Assembly (NCBI GenBank): GCA_015071005.1
Contig: SVIG01000006.1
Coordinates: forward strand, 1-64,000
From: Clostridiales bacterium
GTDB lineage: Bacteria > Bacillota > Clostridia > Christensenellales > Borkfalkiaceae
Length of the DNA: 64,000 nucleotides
Reading direction: 5' to 3'
In this document: piece after piece, positions 1 through 7,200 of the stretch
How the letters are laid out: every line of letters begins with the position of its first letter
How positions within the stretch are numbered: position 1 is the stretch's first letter
Position numbers and translations under genes: made by a program
Notes under the pieces: model-generated
The model's input: the letters and a program-made list of their open reading frames with translations, nothing else
The model's database searches: none
Told to the model about the DNA's origin: nothing

Positions 1-1
1 C

Positions 2-112
2 GACGGTCTTGGAACGGGTGCTATTATCGGCATCGTAGTAGCGGCAGTTGCAGTCGTAGGCGGCGGTGGATTTGCTCTCTTCTGGTTCGTTATCAGAAAG
101 AAAAGAAGATAA
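2..112 (+). CDS. C-terminal tail of a membrane-anchored surface protein (partial)
   Basis: Only the last 36 codons and the stop are inside the window, so the gene starts upstream. The visible tail reads as a Gly/Ala/Val-rich hydrophobic helix (GAIIGIVVAAVAVV...FALFWFVI) followed by a basic end, RKKRR. This is the layout of a C-terminal membrane anchor or stop-transfer sequence on an exported Gram-positive protein. No LPXTG-like motif is visible in the part present. A hairpin terminator follows about 55 bases downstream. The function of the rest of the protein cannot be judged. Confidence 0.7.
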   Translation, partial: DGLGTGAIIGIVVAAVAVVGGGGFALFWFVIRKKRR

Positions 113-166
113 AACACAATAAAAGAGTCTGCGATTTAGCACAGACCCTTTGAACAACAAAGAATG

Positions 167-195
167 GCGGTGGGCTTCGGCTCACCGCTTTCTCT
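167..195 (+). terminator. Intrinsic terminator after the partial surface protein gene
   Basis: GCGGTGGGC and GCTCACCGC pair as a nine-base stem (one G-U pair) closed by a TTCG tetraloop, followed by TTTCTCT. It probably ends the transcript of the partial gene at the left edge. Confidence 0.7.
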
Positions 196-274
196 ATCGA
201 TATGCAGTTATTGCATCGCTGTAGTCAAAGAAAACGGCGACGGCGAAAACACGAAAAAATCGCAGCTTCCGAAG

Positions 275-309
275 GTGGTCTGTCCCAAAATGTAGGACAG
301 ACCACTTTT
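275..309 (+). terminator. Strong intrinsic terminator just upstream of a small ORF
   Basis: GTGGTCTGTCC and GGACAGACCAC form a perfect 11-bp stem with a short loop, directly followed by TTTT. It ends only a few bases before the next reading frame opens, leaving no room for a promoter between them. Confidence 0.8.
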
Positions 310-311
310 GC

Positions 312-722
312 GTGAAACGCTTGCATATGCTGTTTCATACTTTTGACAGCCAAGAAGAAAGAAGCATATACGGCGGTTCAGCTTTCATTGAAATACAGTA
401 CTGTAATATGCCACTTCAAACCACTATAAAAGAATTAGTTGCGGTTGGGAATATTCAGCACTGGAAGAACGACTCGTTATATGTTCATATGGATGATGAT
501 CACATATTCTATCAAGCATACGGTCATGTTTTTGATTGTGGTACTTACAACAATCTGAAAACGGGGATTGTCGATCTTTATGGCATAAATTATTATGCGC
601 CCACTTTGATAGAATCGATTGTTGAGAAGCTTAATACTGCCAAGCCCGAAGATTATGAAATATTAGTCGCATGGTTGGCTAAAGCGAAATCTTGCAACGG
701 GTTCTATATTTTAGGCGCATAA
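312..722 (+). CDS. Hypothetical protein, possibly 5'-truncated
   Basis: I do not recognise this 136-residue frame. It is acidic and aromatic-rich, soluble, and has no signal peptide or membrane segment. Composition is compatible with small cytoplasmic proteins of the immunity/SMI type, but that is only a resemblance. The frame opens with GTG at 312; an internal ATG lies at 327. Neither has a convincing Shine-Dalgarno, and the frame begins just after a strong terminator, so the 5' end may have been lost. It is followed after four bases by the region carrying the ribosome site of the next small gene, so the two may be co-transcribed from a promoter I cannot see. Confidence 0.5.
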   Translation: MKRLHMLFHTFDSQEERSIYGGSAFIEIQYCNMPLQTTIKELVAVGNIQHWKNDSLYVHMDDDHIFYQAYGHVFDCGTYNNLKTGIVDLYGINYYAPTLIESIVEKLNTAKPEDYEILVAWLAKAKSCNGFYILGA

Positions 723-746
723 AAATTGAAAAAGGAGTGGATTCAA

Positions 747-1058
747 ATGAAAAAGGTTTTGCGCAGTCACGATGGAAAAATGAAGATGTATCTCGTTCCC
801 GATGACGTTGCAGACAACTTGCAGAAATATTGTATGGATTTTGGCTTCGATTGGCTGTTGAATGACCCCAATGCACAAAAACTTCGTGTTGCCACACCAA
901 GCGGAGAGATTGGTTATATGTTTGGCGCACAGGACTTTATAGACTACTTGAATGACTTTATATTTCCAAGCCAAAAATCCACATTAGCTACCGAAATGGA
1001 TTTTTACGATTATGAAATCCCGGAGGAATACAAGGATATTCCGTGGTTTAATTTTTAG
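747..1058 (+). CDS. Hypothetical small acidic protein
   Basis: This 103-residue protein is not recognised. It has no signal peptide or membrane segment; it contains short charged helices (DVADNLQKY; AQDFIDYLNDF) and an acidic, Tyr-rich C-terminus. The start is placed at ATG 747 because AAAGGAGTGG lies about nine bases upstream; a TTG at 726 in the same frame precedes this ribosome site and is less likely. The gene follows the 312-722 frame closely, and the pair ends at a perfect hairpin at 1092-1121. Paired small unknown genes of this kind are often immunity-like accessory genes, but no toxin gene is visible next to them. Confidence 0.6.
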   Translation: MKKVLRSHDGKMKMYLVPDDVADNLQKYCMDFGFDWLLNDPNAQKLRVATPSGEIGYMFGAQDFIDYLNDFIFPSQKSTLATEMDFYDYEIPEEYKDIPWFNF

Positions 1059-1091
1059 GAAGCAAAATCCAATTTGACGAGATTAAAGATC

Positions 1092-1121
1092 GAGGGGTGA
1101 CGAAATCAATCGTCACCCCTC
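1092..1121. terminator. Perfect 11-bp hairpin between convergent genes
   Basis: GAGGGGTGACG and CGTCACCCCTC pair perfectly around an eight-base loop, followed on + by AAAATTT. It lies between a + strand gene ending at 1058 and a - strand gene ending at 1174, so it may serve both directions. The U-tract is weak. Confidence 0.55.
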
Positions 1122-1173
1122 AAAATTTGCTACGCAGTAAACAAAGAAAAGGAAATTTGATTTTTCCAGTCGA

Positions 1174-2061
1174 TTAACAATCTTCTTCTGCGGGAACTTC
1201 AATGATAATATCTTCATCTAACTGAATGTCATTATCAACGGGTTCTACATAATTGGGGTTGCTAAATATTGTGTCTTTTAATGCAGTTTGCAACTTTTTA
1301 CAGCAAGGGCCAAAAGAGAAATATGTAATAGTTCCACCTAATACAAATCCAACAACTGGTATAGCTTTTTTCATAGCTGATTCAAAAGCTTCTTTGGTTA
1401 AATTATAACTAAACAATTTGCAAATATTTTTTAATGCAGGATACCATACCGTGTTCTTTGTGACAGCCGTTTTCATAAATTTCTTTCCTAATCCATCTGC
1501 TAAAGCAGGGGATAATTTGTGAAGTAGTTTATTGGCTGTGCCAACACCAAACATTACACCTAAACAAGTAATTACGATTCGCATAGATTCGGAATCCAAA
1601 AGAGAACCTTCATAGTCAAGGTCTAACTGCGGATAGCCATATAAATATAATAGTTTCTGCATTGTTTTTAATAGATAGCCGTAATATTGAGCAATGTCAG
1701 CAGGAATGGTTGCAAGAACAGCCCAACCTCCTGGCGCGGATAAAAGAGCGGAAACGCCACTAACCTGAAGTTTTTCAAACTGAATGACATTATCGGCAAT
1801 CTTATCGATAAATTCAGGTTTGATTTTTGCTTTCATTGGATTTTCTAAAATTGCCTTGTCAATTACTTCTTTTGAAAGTTTGTTTGCAAATTCTTTTCTA
1901 AGGAATTCTTCTCTATTAACTTTTATGCCAGGAATTTTCATGCATTTGATAATAACGTCGTCAATATCAATTTGTCCGTTACCATTTTCATCAAACGCTT
2001 TAATTAAATCAGCTTTAATTCTAATTACTTTACTCTCTTTTTTAGTAGTTTCATCGCTCAT
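1174..2061 (-). CDS. EF-hand plus EcsC-like protein
   Basis: The 295-residue protein has two visible parts. Near the N-terminus is a canonical EF-hand loop, DENGNGQIDIDD, in an amphipathic setting (about residues 15-35), which should bind calcium. The rest resembles the EcsC family: a Gly/Pro-containing hydrophobic stretch (APGGWAVLATIPADIAQYYGYL) and a C-terminal IPVVGFVLGGTITYF segment. EcsC-family proteins are membrane-associated and poorly understood. The start is set at the codon at 2061 because AAAGGA precedes it by eight bases; a longer frame to 2112 lacks a ribosome site. It is transcribed towards the left, next to tRNA-Pro. The EcsC call is by motif pattern, not alignment. Confidence 0.7.
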   Translation of the reverse strand: MSDETTKKESKVIRIKADLIKAFDENGNGQIDIDDVIIKCMKIPGIKVNREEFLRKEFANKLSKEVIDKAILENPMKAKIKPEFIDKIADNVIQFEKLQVSGVSALLSAPGGWAVLATIPADIAQYYGYLLKTMQKLLYLYGYPQLDLDYEGSLLDSESMRIVITCLGVMFGVGTANKLLHKLSPALADGLGKKFMKTAVTKNTVWYPALKNICKLFSYNLTKEAFESAMKKAIPVVGFVLGGTITYFSFGPCCKKLQTALKDTIFSNPNYVEPVDNDIQLDEDIIIEVPAEEDC

Positions 2062-2137
2062 AGTAGAAAATCCTTTTTCTTTTATTTTAACACATAAAAA
2101 ACTTTTTTGCAAGGGATTTTATAAAACAGAGGACAAG

Positions 2138-2172
2138 CAAAAAACCCGTGAAAATCAAACGATTTTCACGGG
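2138..2172 (-). terminator. Terminator of the tRNA-Pro transcript
   Basis: CCCGTGAAAATC and GATTTTCACGGG form a perfect 12-bp stem with a four-base loop. On the - strand it is followed by a run of seven T, directly after the tRNA CCA end. A + strand T-run also exists, so it may act in both directions. Confidence 0.9.
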
Positions 2173-2176
2173 TTTT

Positions 2177-2252
2177 TGGTCGAGGCGACGGGGATCGAAC
2201 CCACGACCTCAGCGTCCCGAACGCTGCGCGCTACCAGCTGCGCTACGCCTCG
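2177..2252 (-). tRNA. tRNA-Pro (anticodon CGG)
   Basis: The - strand folds as a complete cloverleaf. The acceptor stem is CGAGGCG/CGCCTCG with A73 and an encoded CCA. The D-arm is GCGC-AGCTGGTA-GCGC. The anticodon stem is CAGCG/CGCTG with loop TTCGGGA, giving anticodon CGG. The T-arm is GTGGG-TTCGATC-CCCGT. It is the last element of an array in which two 5' halves of the same tRNA precede it, driven by a consensus promoter at 2660-2688, and it is followed by a strong terminator. As it is the only full copy here, it is presumably the functional gene. Confidence 0.95.
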
Positions 2253-2407
2253 ATTTTTCAGTTTTTTATCTATTTTCGTAAGTGGTCAAACATGTGGTCA
2301 AGCCACTTATTTCGAACGTTTTGTAGAAAAGTGTACCGCCCGAATTTTCAGTGTTGTCAAGGGGTTCAGAGGTTCGAAAAAATCTACCAAGGAAAGCCCT
2401 TGTGGGT

Positions 2408-2446
2408 GTCCCGAACGCTGCGCGCTACCAGCTGCGCTACGCCTCG
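2408..2446 (-). pseudogene. tRNA-Pro 5'-half fragment (copy 2)
   Basis: It is identical to the 5' half of the intact tRNA-Pro, from the first acceptor base to just past the anticodon loop. The anticodon-stem 3' side, T-arm and acceptor 3' strand are absent, so it cannot fold as a tRNA. It lies on the same predicted transcript as the functional gene. Confidence 0.85.
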
Positions 2447-2602
2447 ATTTTTTCAAGTTTTTATCTATTTTCGTAAGTGGTCAAACATGTGGTCAAGCCA
2501 CTTATTTCGAACGTTTTGTAGAAAAGTGTACCGCCCGAATTGTCAGTGTTGTCAAGGGGTTCAGAGGTTCGAAAAAGTCTGCCAAGGAAAGCCCTTGTGG
2601 GT

Positions 2603-2641
2603 GTCCCGAACGCGACGCGCTACCAACTGCGCTACGCCTCG
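2603..2641 (-). pseudogene. tRNA-Pro 5'-half fragment (copy 3, diverged)
   Basis: This is the promoter-proximal 5' half. It carries substitutions relative to the intact tRNA in the D-arm and anticodon stem region (CGACGCG for CTGCGCG; CCAACTG for CCAGCTG on the + strand). It begins about ten bases after the predicted transcription start, the place where the original tRNA gene would be expected. Confidence 0.85.
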
Positions 2642-2659
2642 ATTCATCGAACGAATTAC

Positions 2660-2688
2660 ATTATAGCAAATCCTTTTGTAAATGTCAA
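2660..2688 (-). promoter_or_regulatory. Consensus sigma-A promoter for the tRNA-Pro array
   Basis: On the - strand TTGACA and TATAAT are both perfect and separated by 17 bases. Transcription should start near 2653, just before the first tRNA fragment. Confidence 0.9.
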
Positions 2689-2789
2689 ACCTTTTTTAAG
2701 GTCAAATAATATTTTTTTCTTGGTTCTCGGCGTAAGCCCACAGTGTTTATTCTATTTTTGTCATTTTTTCCGTTTTTTCAAATTTATTC

Positions 2790-2818
2790 TTGCTATTGAG
2801 CGCTGTTTATGCTATACT
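2790..2818 (+). promoter_or_regulatory. Promoter of the SGNH lipoprotein gene
   Basis: TTGCTA and TATACT are separated by 17 bases, ending 23 bases before the start codon at 2842. Confidence 0.7.
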
Positions 2819-2841
2819 GAGAAAAAACGAAAGGGGTTTGT

Positions 2842-4032
2842 ATGCGAAAGATTGCTTTATGGCTGGCGATACTCTCTTTAACCGCTTGTTTTTGCGGTTG
2901 TTCGTCTGGATCAAAAACAGGGGGGAGCGGCGAAAATAAGGAGTTGGAGCAAGTGGAAGATTTTACGAAATATGACTTAGACGTGTATATGAAACCGATT
3001 TGGTCGGGCGAAATCGTTTATAATGAAACGGTGATGCTCGTGGGTAAAGGGGACTACGCTCCCTTGCTTTATCCGGCGACGGAAATCCTTTCCGTGCGCT
3101 CGTATGATTTGCAAAAAGAATACGTGCGCGGCGTGGATTATGAGTATGACAAAGAGCTCGGCGCGATTATTCGTGGAAGCGACGCGATACCGTATATTCC
3201 TACGCAGGTGTATTATCCTTCGCAGGCAATCGAGGGGAAAACATTTCCTTGCACGGCAGAGGATAGGGCATATATTGCGTTTGCGGAAGGCTCGTATTTT
3301 TCGTCGAATCAAATTGCGGTTACCTATCGACATAGGGGGCAGGTATGCGTTGAAAAGCCGAATTGCCAAAAGGAAGCCTTCTCGTCTACCCTTGCAAAGC
3401 TGCAAAATAACGAGCCTGTGAAAATCCTTTTTTATGGGGATTCCATTACGGTTGGGGCAAATTCAAGCGGTTTTGTCGACTATGCGCCTCACGCGGATAT
3501 ATGGTCGAAAATGGTGTTCGATAGTTTGGTGAAGAAATACGGCGCGACAAACGCTGAATACGTCAATACCGCGGTGGGCGGTTGGACGAGCCAAAACGGC
3601 ATAGACAATTTAGAAGAAAAAGTGCTCGCGCATAATGCGGACGCGGTATTTATTGGGTTTGGTATGAACGATGGATCCTTGTCGCCGAGTACGCACGCAT
3701 GGCAAATCAAAAAAATGATCGACGCCATCAAAGAACGCAATCCAAACGTGGAAATTTGCTTGGTTTCTACGATGTTACCCAATCAAGAAGTGGCAGGTTT
3801 TTATAGAGAACAATACGCCTTTGAAGGGGAGTACAAAAAGCTGATTGCGGAATATCAAGGCAAGGGCGATACGAAGATTTGTCTTGCTCCCGTCACGTCC
3901 ATGCATCAGGCAATTTTGGAAAAGAAACGCTATTACGATATGACGGGCAACAACGTCAATCATCCCAACGATTTTATGGCGAGAGTGTACGCGCAGACGG
4001 TTTTCCAAACGGTGTGCGGCTACGAAGAGTAA
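2842..4032 (+). CDS. SGNH/GDSL-family hydrolase lipoprotein
   Basis: This 396-residue exported lipoprotein probably hydrolyses an ester, for example an acetyl group on a glycan, outside the membrane. It has a type II signal peptide with lipobox LTAC (Cys16; Cys18 or Cys20 are alternatives). The SGNH blocks are visible: GDSI with nucleophile Ser about 201, a Gly in GGWTSQNG, GFGMND for block III, and a terminal NHPND with His about 374. Residues 40-190 form a separate N-terminal beta domain, as in two-domain carbohydrate esterases. The start has AAAGGGG six bases upstream, and the gene has its own promoter and terminator. The substrate is unknown. Confidence 0.85.
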   Translation: MRKIALWLAILSLTACFCGCSSGSKTGGSGENKELEQVEDFTKYDLDVYMKPIWSGEIVYNETVMLVGKGDYAPLLYPATEILSVRSYDLQKEYVRGVDYEYDKELGAIIRGSDAIPYIPTQVYYPSQAIEGKTFPCTAEDRAYIAFAEGSYFSSNQIAVTYRHRGQVCVEKPNCQKEAFSSTLAKLQNNEPVKILFYGDSITVGANSSGFVDYAPHADIWSKMVFDSLVKKYGATNAEYVNTAVGGWTSQNGIDNLEEKVLAHNADAVFIGFGMNDGSLSPSTHAWQIKKMIDAIKERNPNVEICLVSTMLPNQEVAGFYREQYAFEGEYKKLIAEYQGKGDTKICLAPVTSMHQAILEKKRYYDMTGNNVNHPNDFMARVYAQTVFQTVCGYEE

Positions 4033-4050
4033 ATAATAAAATTTCGACAA

Positions 4051-4077
4051 AAACGTCCCTTACTGGGGCGTTTTTTT
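4051..4077 (+). terminator. Terminator after the SGNH lipoprotein gene
   Basis: AAACGTCCC and GGGGCGTTT pair (one G-U) around a five-base loop and run into TTTTTTT. Confidence 0.85.
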
Positions 4078-4149
4078 GCGTTTGGAAATATTTGACCTAT
4101 ATTCTTTGAAAAAATTATATAGTACCTATATAATATGACGAAAAAAATC

Positions 4150-4178
4150 TTGACATACGCGCGAAAAAAGTGTAAAAT
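4150..4178 (+). promoter_or_regulatory. Promoter of the giant surface protease gene
   Basis: A perfect TTGACA is followed after 17 bases by TAAAAT. The predicted start near 4185 gives a leader of about 105 bases. Confidence 0.8.
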
Positions 4179-4198
4179 GATATAGTATGGAAGAATAG

Positions 4199-4285
4199 GG
4201 GCTCTTCAAGAAAAGTTGAAATAAAAAGCAAACCCCTTAACAAACATAGAGAAACATTAAGAAGAGCTGATTTTAGCTCGGGAGG
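4199..4285 (+). promoter_or_regulatory. Structured leader upstream of the giant surface protease gene
   Basis: GAGCT/AGCTC (4264-4279) forms a small hairpin just before the GGGAGG ribosome site. Its left arm region GAAGAGC is also complementary to GCTCTTC near the leader 5' end (about 4201-4207), so two exclusive pairings are possible. There is no match to a riboswitch I know. Confidence 0.35.
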
Positions 4286-4289
4286 CTAT

Positions 4290-7200
4290 ATGAAGAAAAC
4301 GACAAAGCGTATTCTTTGCGGAGCACTTTCCGCAATGATGCTGTCCACGGTCGCGATTGAAGGCGCGTTACGCTGGAAGGATGCGGATGGCTCTGTATTG
4401 GATTCGGCTGCGACAAGCGCGGCAGACGTGACGTTTAAGAACGTGACGGGGCAATATGATACGTCCAAGCTCCGAGAGGAGAATTTCAATTCCAACGTAA
4501 TCAAGAACGAAGACGTCGCGCCTCAATACGAAACGCGCACCGTTATGGTCACGTTGGACGGCAAACCTTTGATTAAGCGCGCGAAGGGGGACGTTACCGA
4601 ATACATAGATTCGTGGTCGGGCGATCTCGCGGCGGCAGAAATTGCCGACGAACAGGACGCGTTTTTGACAAAGCTTAAAAAGACGGGTATTCCTTATTCC
4701 TTGGAACATCGTTATAACACCGTATTGAACGCGGTTGCGATCGAAGTCAATACGAAGTACGTTTCCGACATTAAGAAGATGTCGGGCGTGGACAGCGTTG
4801 TCATTACGACGAGCTATTCGGCACCGAAAACGGCGGCGGTAACGTCGGGCGGCGTTACGTTCAACACCACGCAGGTATATGATACTGGTATTTACGATTC
4901 TTCCAAGTACGCGGAAAAATACGGCTCGGAAATGGTCGTTGCCGTACTCGACACCGGTTTGGACTACACCCACGCGGCGTTCCAAGATTTCAAGACGGAA
5001 GGCGTCGATTATGCGTGGTCGGAAGAATACGTGGCGCAAATGCTCTCTTCGAAAAACTTGGTGGCGGAGGATCGCTCTGGGGCGTTGACGGTAGGCGACG
5101 TATTTATTAGCAACAAAGTGCCTTTCGCGTATGACTATGCGGACGACGATCCCGACGTATATCCTTCTTATTCCAACCACGGTACGCACGTTGCGGGTAT
5201 TATCGGCGGTTATGACGAAGGCGGCTACACCGACGCGGACGGCAATCATATAGACATTCCTTTTGAGGGGGTTGTACCCGATTGTCAACTCGTTATTTGT
5301 AAAGTATTCACGGACGATCTTGACGACCCCGATATTGGCGGCGCGGTTGCGGAAGACATTGTTGCGGCGCTTGAAGACTGCGTCAAGCTCGGCGTTGACG
5401 TTATCAATATGTCACTCGGTACCTCTTGCGGCTTCACGACGACGAACGACGGCGACGATGAAGGGAAAATGCTCAATAGCGTATACGAAAGTATCCAAGA
5501 CAAGGGGATTAGCTTGATCTGTGCGGCGAGCAACGATTATAGCGCGGGCTACGGCGGCGTTTACGGTACGAACCTTGCAACCAACCCCGACTCGGGTACG
5601 GTAGGTTCGCCTTCCACCTTCGCGGCGGCACTCTCCGTTGCAAGTATCAACGGTCAGCAAGCGCCTTACGTAAGAGCGAACGCTGGCGATCCCAACCGTG
5701 AATCGGTTGTATTCTATGAAGAATCCCGCGACATCGACGGCAACCCGTACGATTTCGTGAACGATATGTATAAGCGCTACGGCAAGACGACGTTTGAATA
5801 CGTGCTCGTGCCCGGCGTTGGTGACTCGACGGACTACGGTTCGTCGGTAAGAAGCTTGTTTGTGGATGCGAACGGCAACAACTTGAACAGAATCGCGGTC
5901 GTAAAACGTGGTGACGCTACCTTCCAAAAGAAAGTGGAAGTTGCGATGAAGATGGGCGCGGCTGGTATCATCGTATACAACAACGTTGCAGGCGTTATCC
6001 GTATGAACCTTGGTGAAATCGACAACCCGATTCCTGCCGTATCCATTACGATGAACGCGGGCGCGGCGTTGGCACAGGTACAAAGCTACTCGAAAGACGA
6101 GCTCGCGGCAGGCAAGACCAACCGTGTGGGTACGATTGAACTTTCCGCGGCTTACACGGCAGGTCCTTTCATGAGTGAATTCTCCTCTTGGGGACCTACG
6201 CACGATTTGAAATTGAAGCCGGAAATCACGGCGCACGGCGGGGAAATCACTTCTGCCGTACCCGGCGGTTACGGCGAACAAAGCGGTACGTCGATGGCGT
6301 CGCCGAACATGGCAGGCTTCATGGCGCTTATCCGCAGCTATATCGAAAAAGAATTTGGGATTGATAATCCCGTAGAAGTCAACCGTCTTGCAATGCAGCT
6401 TACGATGAGTACGGCAGGTACGGTATACGATCAAGACGGCTTACCTTATTCGCCGAGAAAGCAGGGCGCAGGCGTTGCGAGAATGGAAAACGTTATCGAC
6501 TACACGCAAGCGTACCTTTGGACGGACGTGGAGAGAAACGATTACCGTCCGAAAATTGAAGTTTTTGATAACACGGAAGGGGTTTACGAGCTGAACTTTA
6601 ACGTAACGAACTTCAGTAAAACGGACGACTTGACCTTCAAGCCTACGCACCTTGCGATGACGGAAACGCTTTCGCGCGATAAGCTGACGGTTGCGGAACA
6701 AGCGCGTATGCTCGATAGAGCGCAAGCGAGCTGGAAGGTAAACGGCAAGGCTTTGGAAAACGGTGAAAAAATCACCGTGGGCGCGGGTAAATCCGCAAGC
6801 ATCAGCGTGACCCTTGTCCTTGATCAAACGGAAAAAGATTATATCAATGAAAGCTTCAAAAACGGTATGTACGTAGAAGGTTTCTTGCAGCTTATTTCCG
6901 AGACGGAAGGTCAATGCGATTTGAGCATTCCTTTCCTTGGTTTCTATGGTGATTGGGACGACGCGCCCATGCTCGACTACACGGCGTTTGAAGTCGCTGC
7001 GGACGCGCAAAACGACGCGATTGTCGAAGAAAACAAAAAGAAAGCAAGCGTATGGGAAACCCTTCCTTACACGTCTTACTATAACGAAAAATATATTTTG
7101 CCCATGGGCGGTTATACCTATCTTCTTGCGGAAGACGACGAACCCATGTACGTAAACGAAGACCATTGCGCAGTATCCCGTTATAACGAATATTACGGCG

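Larger units (their letters stand above)
2214..2645 (-). repeat. Tandem ~195-bp repeats each containing a tRNA-Pro 5' half
   Basis: A unit of 194-195 bp occurs at 2214-2407 and 2408-2602, with a partial third copy at 2603-2645. Each starts with the 39-base 5' half of tRNA-Pro, through the anticodon loop, followed by a ~155-bp spacer. The spacers are almost identical. Within each spacer GTGGTCAA occurs twice at a 12-bp period and is flanked by AAGTGG/CCACTT. The spacer has no convincing reading frame. Confidence 0.9.

Noticed and set aside
2214-2645. CRISPR array or CtsR operator in the 195-bp repeats
   Set aside because: Units are long with no variable spacers. The GTGGTCAA pairs have a 12-bp period rather than the 10-bp period of CtsR boxes.
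2148-2709. Long + strand open frames across the tRNA-Pro array
   Set aside because: They translate the antisense of tRNA-Pro and its 5'-half repeats and have no ribosome site. The repeated peptide is only the DNA repeat read out.
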